DNA from: Codonopsis lanceolata
Lineage: Eukaryota; Streptophyta; Magnoliopsida; Asterales; Campanulaceae
DNA: 64,000 nucleotides
Assembly: GCA_013146195.2 (NCBI GenBank)
Contig: CM028377.1
Span: 167,007,824-167,071,823, forward strand
Direction: 5' to 3'
The position numbers were made by a program, and so were the translations under genes. Below are positions 11,249-21,424 of this stretch, in pieces. Below the pieces are notes generated by a model. It searched no databases, was not told where the DNA came from, and saw only the letters and a list, made by a program, of their open reading frames with translations. The number at the start of each line of letters is the position of its first letter. The first letter of the stretch is position 1.

Positions 11249-11299
11249 CTACTTTCTGCAAATTCAAGTTCTTCTTGTTTCTTCTTCTCATCATCAACA

Positions 11300-13419
11300 A
11301 TGGTACGCTTCTCTCTACTCTACTCGTAATTTTCTATGTAATCGTTCTCGCATTTCATTATCAACCTAAAATCGCTTTTGGAATTCAAACGGTCATTTTT
11401 CGAGTTTATACTGATGATTCACCATTGTTGTTCTTACAAACTTGAATTCTAACAGTCGTTTATGTTTATTCATCGTTTATTCTTAAGAAAACTTCTGTTA
11501 TACTTTTCTCGAGTGTGGTTTCTCTAAACATTCTAGGGTTTCAAGTTTTTGCTTCGAAAATTTCAATTATTTTAGAAAACTTTGAAATTCCTACTTGTTT
11601 AGATGTCTAGATGAAAAGCCCTAATTTGTATTTTGTTTTTCTTTCAGGCAAGAACTTCAAAATCAAAGCGACAATGGAAGGCTTTGAACCACGAACCGAC
11701 ATTCCTCCCAGCTCGAATATCAACCTTCCAGATACCCCACCTATCCCGCCTCTCATGACATTATTGTCGCTTGGACCCGGCTATATATTAGGCATGTGCA
11801 TTGACCTTCAATCAATCAACTCTATAGCCGACGCCAAAGCTTGCGAGGATATGGACGCCTCGGGATTCGCCTCTTCTCGCCTCAACGACAAAAACTACGT
11901 GATCATCCTCGGTAAGAATTTTATCAAAGAATGGAGCTCATGAACAAGATCGCTCTTCGTGGGTGGATTCGAGGCCGTCCCATCTCTGTCACCGCTAAAT
12001 CAATTTCCACCATCATCGGCGGCCATTACGGTGGAGCTCTTTTAGCAACCGTGGCTGAGGCTTTACATGCCCTGGAAGCCATGAGGGGAGTAGACACCTC
12101 TGGGAGCCACAAGGGAAAATGCTCAAATTTGTTCCTCTCTGACGCTCTCGCACTGCCCATCTTATAGACAAGGGGCTCCTATTCAAAAGTGGAGCTCATG
12201 ACATGTTTACGGCCCAGCAAATCAAATTGACCAGTGTTGTATTCCTCCAACTTCGTCTCAACTGGGGGCTCATCATCTTTGACGAGCTAAAGCAGTGGGT
12301 GGAGAAAGCTAAGAACAACCCCACTTGCAAACGCCCCTTCATCAGACTGATTAATGCCCTTTTGAGGGATGATGCAAGCATCAACTCTTCTTTGAAAGAA
12401 GATGAGTTGTATACAGTGGCCAAGGAGAAGCAGCTCACAGCCTCGTTTTTCAGTAAGTATACTGAATACGAGAACAAGCGCCGGCTGCGTAAGGGTCCCG
12501 CCCTCCTTGAAAAAGTGGCTAAGCCCATGCCCATCTTGGTCACCCGCTTCAACATGGAAGCACATGAAGCAGCGAGCAGGACCTACAAAAAGGCCTCTGC
12601 AAAATTTGACGATCAAGTGGCCACGGACCTCCATCTAAAGGCCAAAGGCCTGGCTGATAAGGCAGAGCAGCTGCTAAGGTCCAAAATGGCAGCCAAAGGC
12701 AAAGCAAAGAAGACAAGGCCGGAAGTGGCACCTCCAACTGAAGAGGAGCAGGCCAAGTGGATAAGGAGATAGATGAAGGAAGGCCAAAATAAGAAGGCTT
12801 CAGGCCAATCTAGCCAATCCTCTCCTCCATCTACCCAAGCCAAGCCATCCTCTCAGCCACCTACCCAATCCAGCCAACCACCCTCACCATCTCCTGCACC
12901 CACTTCCAAACCAAAACGAAGGAGACTTCGTAAAACCCTTGAAGACCAGCCACCGGCAGTCCCTCAAACCTCTACCGATGAAGCAGCTGAGTCTCCTATT
13001 CAGCCGCTGAGGAAGAAAAAGAGAGCTACCGGTCCCCAACCCTCTACCGCCAGCCAACCAACTACCTATACCGACGCCCAACACTCAACTGTCAACCCTT
13101 CATCTATACCATCTACCGACGCCCAACCAACTACCGACGCCCAAACCTTACCTGTCAACGCTTCATCTATACCTATCAACCCCTCATCTATTCCTCCTGA
13201 GTCATCCACTCAGAGGAATTCACCACCTCCGGAGGAGTCTATCCCTCAGGAGGAGCCTCAAAATCAGGAGGAGCCAGCCAGAACCCCAACTCCTCCTCCT
13301 CCCTCACCTTTCAACTACTCACCTGACCCATCCACACCTTCCTCACCACCCCAATCCCATCTAACTTCATCAACCACAACACAGCCATTAGACCATGCTG
13401 CTGCCAAGTTCCTCTTCGA
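11300..13419 (+). pseudogene. SIRE-like copia third ORF, copy 2 (frameshifted, C-terminally cut)
   Basis: ATG at 11300-11302 is followed at once by GTACGC, and CTTTCAG ends at 11647, repeating the ATG|intron arrangement of copy 1. After the acceptor the protein is in pieces. 11674-11943 has the GMCID block, 11931-12167 has RGRPISVTAKSISTIIGGHY, and 12203-12772 has the best conserved part (LQLRLNWGLIIFDELKQ, KRPFIRLINALLRDDAS) plus a Lys/Ala-rich helical stretch. 12773-13419 is Pro/Ser/Thr/Gln-rich with a basic nuclear-localisation-like motif KPKRRRLRK (near 12914-12940). Stops lie at 11941, 12165 and 12770. The frame is cut at 13419/13420, where Tork-like integrase sequence starts. Function is unknown; the domain resembles the 'putative plant transposon protein' family found in envelope-like copia ORFs. 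Confidence 0.75.
11303..11647 (+). other. Candidate intron directly after the ATG of ORF3 copy 2
   Basis: ATG|GTACGC at 11300 and TTTTTCTTTCAG|GC ending at 11647 give a 345-bp AT-rich GT-AG intron, matching 1931-2236 of copy 1 in place and size although the sequences differ. The spliced frame of copy 2 runs into a stop after about 38 codons, so a later frameshift must be assumed. Confidence 0.45.
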
Positions 13420-14297
13420 TCGGCCAAATTGCAAGGGAAAGATTTTTCATGATCAATCTTACTCTCAACGCAGAATCTCTCAAACTCACCGTTACAGAAT
13501 TCTAACCCACTATCCGTCCTAAGTTTCTTGATTTTCTTACCGGTTTGATTTTCGATCAAAAGTTTCCAAGTTTTAAACTTTTCAAAAACATCAAACTTTT
13601 CTTGCATAGGAAAAACCCAGACTTTCCTTGAAAAGTCATCAACAATAGATAAACAATATCTATTCCCACCATGTGAGGGCACACACATAGCACCCCACAC
13701 ATCCGCATGAATTAACTCAAGATGGTTTTTGAAAGAGAAATTTTCAAGAGAGGGAGGTGAAAAACTAACCTTTTGGTGTTTACAATTCACACAAGTATCA
13801 CATAAAGGCACATAAGAAATCATATCATCACCAAAAGAATCACTTTTGTGAAAAATTTCTAAGCCTTTACTACTCAAATGTCCAAGTCTTTTAGTCAACA
13901 AATCTGGATTTTCATTCTTAAAATCATTTGTTTGATTTTCAATAAAAGACACCGGGACAGCATTGCAAACATACAAACTCTTTTGTTTTTCAGCTTTGAA
14001 AATCACCAAATATCCCTTTGTAATTTTCATCATACTCTTACCCCATCTTCCTTCTAAACCATCATCTTCTAAACATGCACAAGACATCAAATTGGTATTT
14101 AAATCAGGAACATGTCTTACATTTTTCAAAGTCAAAATATTTCCAGATTCAAATTTCAAGGAAATATCGCCAATTCCAACAACTTGACACGTTTCCTTAT
14201 TAGCCAAAGAAACTTTTCCAGTTTTAACCACTTTGTATGACGAAAACATATTTTTATAAGGTGTCATGTGAGACATACATGCAGAATCAATTACCAC
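13420..14297 (-). pseudogene. Tork-like copia protease and integrase, block A (truncated)
   Basis: Minus-strand frame from 14297: IDSACMSHMTPY (protease active-site region, DSA in place of DSG), LKNVRHVPDLNTNLMSCACL, LLTKRLGHLSSKGLEIFHK (gag-pre-integrase), CDTCVNCKHQKVSF (zinc-binding), DVWGAMCVPSHGGNRYCLSI and VDDFSRKVWVF (integrase core, first Asp) and KLRTDSGLEFCNGEFERFC (second Asp). The usual TPQQNG motif before the catalytic Glu is missing; the reading goes directly to PCNLADR. At 13420 the element stops and antisense ORF3 sequence follows, so the last residues of the open frame (13311-13419) are not integrase. Joined to gag by a frameshift at about 14294. The same region in block B is 44335-45602. 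Confidence 0.85.
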
Positions 14298-15220
14298 TCA
14301 TTTTCACATGCAGCAATAGAAGGCACAAAATTATTCAAAGTATCACACATGTCCTTTACCATAAAAACATCACAAGGATATTCACTCGAAGAGGCCAAAT
14401 TACAGTCACTTTGCTCATTCGAATTCCAATTTTGACTTTTCTTTTTCGGATTAGTACAATCCCTTTTAAAATGCCCAGTTTCACCACAATTGTAACAAGT
14501 TCTATGTCGTTGTCTAGAAACTGATCTACCATTGCTTTCATTTTCAAAATTATGTTTTTTCCCTTGGTTTTTATTTTGATAATGTTTTTGTCCATCGTTT
14601 CTCTCAAGCGTCCTACCCCTCACCATATGAACCTTACTGGTGTTTGATTTACCCTTATTAGCTTTCAAATCCAATTCTTTGCCTTTTAAACTAGATATCA
14701 CCGTATCAAGTGTGATCTTATCCCTACCATACTTAATAGCAGATTTCATGTCAGCATAAGAATCAGGTATAGCATTTAAAAGCACAATCGAAGAATAATC
14801 ATCAATGTGTTCATCACCAGTTTGTTTTATGTCTTCAACCAATTTGGTAAAAACATCAATATTATCTTCCATGTCTTTGCTAAGATCTAATTTAAAACTG
14901 AAAAAATTTTCTAGGAGATAAATTTTACTTGGCAATGTTTTTCCAAAATAAATTTGTTCCAATTTTTCCCAAAGACTCTTAGCATGAGCATGTTCACCAC
15001 ATTTCCGAATAACCGATTCAGACAGGTTTAAGATAATCGAGGAGTAGGCAGATTCATCCATTTCAATCATGGCATCTTCCGAAGTGTCTTTAGCATATTT
15101 TAAAGTTATGGCTTTGAAAGCCTTTTCTTTAATTAAAATACTTTTCATCTTCTTTTGCCACATAGAAAAATCAGTTTTCCCATTGAAAGGTTCCAAACTA
15201 TAATTAGATGAAGAACCCAT
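14291..15220 (-). CDS. Tork-like copia gag, block A
   Basis: Intact 309-codon frame with ATG at 15220. N-terminal gag block EPFNGKTDFSMWQKKMKSIL, middle helical region LWEKLEQIYFGKTLPSKIYL and VLLNAIPDSYADMKSAIKYG, then a basic stretch and a CCHC knuckle CYNCGETGHFKRDCTN near residues 245-260. It resembles Tnt1/Tork gag proteins, which form the particle and bind element RNA. It starts about 300 bases inside the primer site (15517-15528), as expected for the first ORF. The frame breaks right before the protease. The block B copy has three extra lesions, so this is the better preserved gag. Confidence 0.9.
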   Translation of the reverse strand: MGSSSNYSLEPFNGKTDFSMWQKKMKSILIKEKAFKAITLKYAKDTSEDAMIEMDESAYSSIILNLSESVIRKCGEHAHAKSLWEKLEQIYFGKTLPSKIYLLENFFSFKLDLSKDMEDNIDVFTKLVEDIKQTGDEHIDDYSSIVLLNAIPDSYADMKSAIKYGRDKITLDTVISSLKGKELDLKANKGKSNTSKVHMVRGRTLERNDGQKHYQNKNQGKKHNFENESNGRSVSRQRHRTCYNCGETGHFKRDCTNPKKKSQNWNSNEQSDCNLASSSEYPCDVFMVKDMCDTLNNFVPSIAACENEW

Positions 15221-15516
15221 TTAGAGAAACAACAAAAACCCAACAAATCAAACCAAATCATAATTTATAAGAAATTAAGAATTTTTTTTTTAATCACCAA
15301 AAAAAAAATTCAAGCAAGCAAATTCCAATCAAACAATAGCAGTTTAAATAGAGCAACAATCAAGCAAATAAATTACGAGACTTTTTTTTAAAGATTAAAC
15401 ACAAAAAAAAAATTAACGTAATTATTTCGAGATGAAAGAAGCTCACCAAATAAACTTTTAGAGTTACCGAATTTTAGATCGAAGGAGGTTCTACCGTTTC
15501 ACGGTGCGGAACACGG
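15221..15516 (-). other. 5' untranslated region of the Tork-like element, block A
   Basis: AT-rich leader between the primer site and the gag ATG, with several poly-A/T tracts. No coding signal. Confidence 0.7.
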
Positions 15517-15528
15517 GCTCTGATACCA
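15517..15528 (-). promoter_or_regulatory. Primer binding site (tRNA-iMet) of the Tork-like element, block A
   Basis: The plus strand reads GCTCTGATACCA, the complement of TGGTATCAGAGC, one base from the LTR edge. It sets the element on the minus strand. Confidence 0.9.
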
Positions 15529-15529
15529 C

Positions 15530-16389
15530 TGTTGTGATTTTATATCACGCTGCCCGGAACGAACCCGTACAGAAACGGGGCTTTTGAATTAATCAAAAAA
15601 ATACAATCTCCTATTTAACTAGCCTATTAATACAAATAGTCTAATCAATGGAACTCTAAGGTACCAATATGAAGGACTCTTAGAACCTGCACACAAACTG
15701 TTAGATTAAACAGTTATAAAGAAAAAGGCTACAGGAAAGAACAAAAAAATAAACGAAACGAAAAGCTTCGCAATTACGCCGTGACCCAAGCACGACTCGC
15801 CGTCATTGATCACAAAGATCTAGGCTACAAGCTTTTCGGCTCAGATTCCTTTCACCGACCAAAGTCCACCAAAGAGTCCACGGTAAACCCAACAACTATC
15901 CACCAAGATTAGAGCCACAAATTCGATTGGACAAAACCTGTCTGGCAACACAACGTAGGAGAAACTGAAGAACCACCCGAAGCACAAAGCAATCGGGAAG
16001 AGGACTTTGCTTACACTAAATCACTGATTGAAGGACGAACCTTCAATCACAGAAATTAGAAGAGGAAGAAAAAAGGAGGCGGCTGTTTATAGGCTACACT
16101 CAATTTTTTCGTTTCTAGCAATTGTCCTACAATTGTTTCTTCTCCAACAAGATGCCGAAGGGAGGGAGTATATATATCACAAAGGTAGTCAATCAATCAA
16201 TTGATTGATTGACCAAAAAAAAACAAAAAGGAAACCAATTGATTGAACCAACAAATGGAAACAAAAGATTGACCAAGAAATGCACAAACCGGTTGCACAA
16301 GTAACCAAGAAAAGGAATGGGCCAATCAACAATTTGGGCTCTTGGAATAGATAAAAGGCTGCCACCAAATTGGGCCTCCAATTTTAACA
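15530..16389 (-). mobile_element. 5' LTR of the Tork-like copia element, block A (860 bp)
   Basis: Edges were found by comparison with 46727-47583 and with the fragment 43075-43297, which all share the outer end. On the element strand it begins TGTTAAAATTGG and ends ...AATCACAACA, giving TGTT...AACA ends. A TATAAA lies at 16086-16091 (minus) and a 26-bp perfect palindrome at 16188-16213 upstream of it. The partner 3' LTR is absent in block A. Confidence 0.85.
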
Positions 16390-16848
16390 CTTTTTATTTG
16401 AATCATCCTTATTGATAAGTGGTTCATGCTCTGTCTAGAGTATGTGTTTTGGGTATCAATTAAGTGAATTTTAACTGTAGAAGTATCAATTAAGAGAAAT
16501 TTAATTGCATAATGATTAACTAGGGAATTTTAATTTTAATTTTTAGGTTTTTGTTTTTCATGTTTTAAGGAGTAAATTTTCTCTTTTATCATGTTTTTGC
16601 TAATTGATGCATGTCTATTATTATTTCCCTGTTTTGATTATTATGTTAATTCATGCATGCGATTTATGGTTAATTCTCATAATATATTGGTAATTTTGCT
16701 GATATAATGGAAGTGTCTTTTTGGGTGGGTTATGTATATGTGGTTTTAACTTTAATTCTTTCTTTTGTTTATAGGGTTAGTGTTCGGTCAATAAATTGAG
16801 GATTAATATTTTAATTTCAAATAAAATAGTAGTGCAATATATAGTATA
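16390..16848 (+). other. AT-rich leader upstream of Tat gag, block A
   Basis: Non-coding sequence directly outside the Tork LTR, repeated at 47584-48041. No primer site of the Tat type could be found, so the 5' LTR of the Tat element probably lay further left and was lost. Two 'gtatcaattaag' repeats occur near 16453 and 16485. Confidence 0.5.
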
Positions 16849-18939
16849 TTGAGGATTGATTTGCCACCAAGGGCGCCCCAAGGGGTTCAAACAAGGAATC
16901 AGAAGGTGGCAGCTTGGCACGTGGCTCACGGTGATAATGTCCCGTATGTTGAGGAACAGTTGTCTCAACACGCTAGCCAGAATCAAGTGAGCCAGCGAGA
17001 TGCTCGCCAAGTCATCAACGAGCAAAAGGATGCTCGTGCTCAAGACCTAAGGGTCCAACTGAATCGTCAGCGAGAAAACGGTCAGGGAAGCCAAGCGAGC
17101 CTGCCTGGGCAAACCCCTGATCAACAGGCTACTGCTCTGCAAGTCCAGACGGAGTATTATAACAAAATGTACACGCTCAATCAACAACTACTCGCCTTGG
17201 GCCACGCCCCGGTTCCAGTTGCAGATTTGGTGCTGCCCGCCCTCAGTAATCCAGCACTTGTTGGTGGTGGCCAGGCCTCCCAAAACTTTCCCGCGCCGAG
17301 TAGACAGATCCCTTCCGTTATTTATGTACCCTCGGAGCAAGCCAATGAGGGGCAGCGGGGAGACGATCATGCGGAAAGCAGATACAGCCGCCAGAATCTT
17401 TCCCACAGACACCACCGCCGACAGGAGCACTGCGTCCGGGAAGAAAGCCATAGCCGCCGCAGAGTCCGGGAGTACGCAGAGGCAGAAAGGCAGCGGCCAA
17501 GATGCAAAGTCAGGATCGACCAAGAAGTTGAAGCTACTTATGATCCAACCTACTGCCCAGCTACGGCCAGATACTCAAGGGAGGAATGCTATCAGCAGTC
17601 AGAACATACGCGCTCAAAAGGCTCGTCTCGCTCTTCCAGACTCACTATAGATGCAGAGACACACTTAGCCGAGCAAATGGAGGCCATAAAGAGGGACGTG
17701 GCCAAGCAAATGGCCAACTTAGCCGTGGCCAAGCCCGGCTATGGAGCCGTAAAGCCGCTGGAGGGTGGCCCATTCACCCCAGAGATCGAGAACGCACCAC
17801 CCGCGTAAGGAGTAATCTTCCCACAGTTTGAAAAATACTTTGGGAAGACACGGGCTAACGAATGGCTCAGATCGTTTGAATAAATTGTCTGAATGGTCAC
17901 TGATGTTGAAGCTCTGAAGATGCGACCTTTCGAGGGCGCCCTCCAGAGCAAGGCATAGTCATGGTTGGGAAGAGTTCCCCGGGGATCTATCGGCAGTTGG
18001 GTAGATCTCAGGGAGAAATTCCTAGAAGAATTTGGTATTGCAGGACCCACGCCCAAGAACATATTTGATTTGGGCAAAATCAAACAGGGCTACCACGAAT
18101 CCTACAATAGCTATCTTAAGCGGTTCGAGGAGATGCTCGACCAAGTGACAGCCACCAGTGACCCTGAGATCACCTTATGTTATCTTAACAACATGAGGGC
18201 AGGCCCCCTAAAGACTATACTCACAATGAACCTGGGCGCATCAAAAGCAGAGTTACTGGCCAATTCACATATGTTCTGCTCGACCGAGAATGCCAAGGAC
18301 GACAAGTCCAAAGGCAAGGATAAGACTCAGGACAGCTCGGCCACGCCAGTTGACCAGAGCCAGGAGGGCAATAACCGCCCACGCAGAGATAAGAAGCGCA
18401 CATCCATTCCCGGGCAAAGATTCAGGGAGTCACAATTTACCCCACTAAACACTACCCGTGAAGAGATCATGTTCCAGGTCGGGGAGGCATTGCCAGTACC
18501 TTACCCGCTTGATCCTGAGGTCGCGCACACCAGGGACAACACGAATTATTGTGATTACCATCATGGTAACGGTCATACGACTGAGGAATGCACCGTGCTG
18601 AAATGGGAAATTCAGAAGCTGATCAACGCGGGCAAGTTGGACCGCTTTAAAAGAAACCCAGGAAACAACAACAATACTGGTAATGATCGGCAGGGAAGAC
18701 CCCCAAAAGGCAGAGGCAGCCAGGCCCCTCAAATTCAGGAGGTGGTGAACATGATCCAAGAAGAGCCCCCATCCAACACTCAGCTCGGGAAGCATATATA
18801 CTCTTTGTCCAAAGCTATCAATACACTAGGAGTACAGTGGGCAGGGGAACATAGCATTTTCTTCACCCGCAGCGAGCTGGCAAGCACTCCTCTGGCTTCC
18901 GAGCAGCCGCTGGTAATCTCTTGCCAGGTGAACAATTAG
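16849..18939 (+). pseudogene. Tat-type Ty3/gypsy gag, block A
   Basis: One frame runs from about 16849 to 18939, interrupted by stops at 17806, 17881, 17890 and 17956. There is no ATG at the left end; the first codons start from TTG. The N-terminal part is Gln/Arg-rich. The retrotransposon gag core lies between about 17810 and 18260 (FPQFEKYFGKTRANEWLRSF, SWLGRVPRGSIGSWVDLREK, FLEEFGIAGPTPKNIFDLGK, YNSYLKRFEEMLDQVTATSD). A histidine/cysteine cluster (CDYHHGNGHTTEEC, about 18550-18590) follows, as in Tat-lineage gag proteins. The stop at 17806 is shared with block B, while those at 17881-17956 are absent there, so they are later changes. Confidence 0.85.
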
Positions 18940-20340
18940 CAGGTTCACAGGGTACTGCTGGACACTGGAGCATGCAAAGATATCATGTATTTCTCATGTT
19001 TCAAAGGGTTGGAATTATCGGACACCCGACTCAAGCCGCACTTGGGAAAGCTTGAAGGTTTCACTAACCATCAAGTCAGTGTTAAGGCACCATCGAGCTC
19101 GAAGTCTTCATGGGAGACGGGGCACAAACCCGGACAGAGATGATCACATTCCTGGTAATCGATCTCAAATCTACATACAACTACATCCTTGGCGCCCCGG
19201 CCATGGCCAAGTTCTAGATGGTAAACTTTATACCTCACCAAAAGGCCAAGTTTTACACCGAGGAGGGAGTGGGTATCCTCAATAGAAAGCCGCGGGCAAT
19301 GTGGGAGTATGTCCGAGATTCCCAGAGGAAAAAGCAGAAGCTGATCGTGGACATTCCCAAGCAAGCAATTCCGGAAAATGAGGCCACTGCCAGCATTACA
19401 TCGGACCCAGTCCCCATCAACAATATTGAGCTCGGGGAATCCTCTGGAACAGCAGTACCTATGGAGGTCGATGATGTCGAACACGCTCCAACAATTTCTT
19501 TGCGCATGGCCCGACGTCCCACGACACAAGAGATCGAGATGGACACATTGGAAGTCAGCGATGAGCTTGAATTCCAGCCACAAGACGAGTTGGAAGAGAT
19601 CATCATTAATCCTTCTTATTCCGAGCAAAAAATCAAGATCGGGAAGGCCATGCCTCCTGAAACTCGGGCCAAATTGATCGAGCTGCTCAAAAGCAGCCTC
19701 GATGTGTTCGCTTGGACCTTTAAGGACATGCAGGGGATCAGTGAGAATGTTTCCCACCACGACCTGAATGTGGATCCAACTTTTTTCCCTATCCAACAAC
19801 GACCAAGGCAATCCCTAGAGAAGAGTGCAACGATTAAAACAGAGGTTGAGAAGCTCCTGAAGGCTGACATCATCGAGGAAATCCAGTATCCGACCTGGTT
19901 GGCTAACGTGGTGATGGTAAAAACAAACAATGACAAATGGCGTATGCGTGTTGACTTTACGGGCCTCAACAAAGCCTGCTCGAAAGACTGCTACCCGCTG
20001 CAGCGCCTTGATGTGCTCGTAGACGCCATTGTCGATTTTGAGATGCTTAGCTTCTTGGATGCGTACTCAGGGTACCACCAAGTAAAAATGAACGAACAAG
20101 GCAAAGCAAAGACAACTTTTCGGACAGCCGTGGGTCTTTACTGCTACAAAATGATGCCCTTCGGGATGAAGAATACAGGGGCTACTTATCAGTTCATGGT
20201 TAACTAGGTTTTTGGCTCTCAGATCAGGAGAAACATGGAAGCCTACATCGACGACATGTCATCAAAACCAAAGGCCGTGACCATACTCTGGATTTGGAGG
20301 AATTGTTTGTCAATCTACGCAAACACAATATGAAGCTAAA
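18940..20340 (+). pseudogene. Tat-type gypsy protease and reverse transcriptase, block A
   Basis: After a TAG (18937-18939, shared with block B) the frame continues into the aspartic protease (LLDTGACKDIMYFSCFKGLE, DTG intact). A one-base deletion near 19085 shifts the frame, and 19218-20207 then encodes the linker and RT: EEIQYPTWLANVVMVKTNND, KWRMRVDFTGLNKACSKDCY, LSFLDAYSGYHQVKMNEQGK, YCYKMMPFGMKNTGATYQ. The catalytic YIDD is present at about 20243-20256, directly followed by a one-base loss that block B also has. Motifs such as LNKAC-KDCYPL and DAYSGYHQ point to the Tat lineage. The RT is not expressible as a single frame. Confidence 0.85.
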
Positions 20341-21096
20341 TCAGAGCAAATGCGTGTTCGGGGTCCGAGTAGGGAAATTCCTCGGGTTTTTGGTCAACCA
20401 GCACGGGATAGAGGCAAATCCGGAGAAGATCCAGGCTTTACTCGAGATGGAGCAGCCTTACTGTATCAAGCACATTCAACAACTAAACGGCAGAATCATT
20501 GCCTTTAGTCGCTTCATCTATCGGTCAACGGAGAAGTGCCTTCCATTCTTCAAGGTCTTGCGCGACAACAAAGGGTTTGAATGGAACGAAGAATGCGCCA
20601 AGGCCCTCGAGCAGCTCAGGGAATATCTTGGCAAGTCGCCTCCTCGGCGGCCGGTGCTGGGAACCTTTGTATACTGCAGCCACATACCAGTGGGCATCGG
20701 TTAGGGAAGAATTAAACATACAAAAACCTGTGTATTATGTGTCTAAGGCCCTCAGTCCTGTTGAGGGTCGTTATTTTAATGCAAAAAAATTAGCTTACTC
20801 GCTTGCTGTAGCTGCCCGCAAATTAAAGGCTTATTTTTTTCGCACAAGTAATCATTGTATACACAGACGCACCACTGCGCAAAATCCTGCACAAGCCCGA
20901 GTCATCGGGCAGACTACTCAACTGGTCAATCGAGCTTACAGAGTTCCACATCGGCTACCAGCCTCGGCGGGCAATCAAAGCCCAAGCCTTAGCCGACTTC
21001 CTAGTAGAGAAGCTTCACCAAGAAAGAAGAGTTTGAAGCCCCTCAACCAACAAAGACCGGACACGAGCAGATTCCAGCACCTCGACCGACCTATTA
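20294..21096 (+). pseudogene. Tat-type gypsy RT thumb and RNase H, block A
   Basis: 20294-20704 continues RT (NLRKHNMKLNQSKCVFGVRV, IEANPEKIQALLEMEQPYCI, RFIYRSTEKCLPFF). A deletion near 20650 breaks the frame, then RNase H pieces follow: KPVYYVSKALSPVEGRYFNA (about 20720-20790) and KLAYSLAVAARKLKAYFF. Beyond 20845 frames shift repeatedly. Block B retains slightly more sequence near 52770-52840. Confidence 0.75.
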
Positions 21097-21394
21097 TTGG
21101 GAACTTTATATAGATGGGGCAGCGAGCAAAGTTGGGAGCGGAGCTGGCATCCTTCTCATAGCTCCCGACCAAGTTACAGTATTCAAATTTTCAGCCTCCA
21201 ACAACATGGCTGAATACGAAGCAATGATCGTTGGTCTAGAGCTCGCAATGGATATAGGAGTTGAAGCGGTCACAGTGTACTCGGATTTGCAACTAGTAGT
21301 GAACCAAGTCCAGGGGGAATATATGGTGTATCACCCCTCCCTGTTCAAATATTGCGAGCTTATCAAAGAAATCTTGAAAAATTTTAAGTTCTAG
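21097..21394 (+). pseudogene. Additional archaeal-type RNase H (aRNH) of the Tat element, block A
   Basis: The frame gives ELYIDGAASKVGSGAGILLI, ASNNMAEYEAMIVGLELAMD and VYSDLQLVVNQVQGEYMVYH. This Asp...Glu...Asp pattern is that of the second RNase H seen in Tat-lineage gypsy elements. Compared with block B an in-frame stretch of a few codons (around 21182) is missing. The last Asp (YSD) is present here but mutated to Ala in block B. A TAG at 21392-21394, shared by both blocks, separates it from integrase in the same frame. Confidence 0.8.
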
Positions 21395-21424
21395 GAGATC
21401 ATCAGAATCGATCGAGCAGACAAC

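Noticed and set aside
13311..13419. C-terminal extension of the minus-strand integrase frame in block A
   Set aside because: This part reads antisense through ORF3 copy 2 beyond the breakpoint at 13420 and is not integrase.
16390..16848. Possible 5' LTR and primer site of the Tat element
   Set aside because: No TG..CA edge, repeat partner or tRNA-matching site could be found, so I list it only as leader.
19071..19811. 246-codon minus-strand frame opposite Tat protease-RT (and 51113-51901 in block B)
   Set aside because: It is long but lies exactly opposite the sense coding region in a GC-richer stretch, as expected for a shadow frame; no motif seen.
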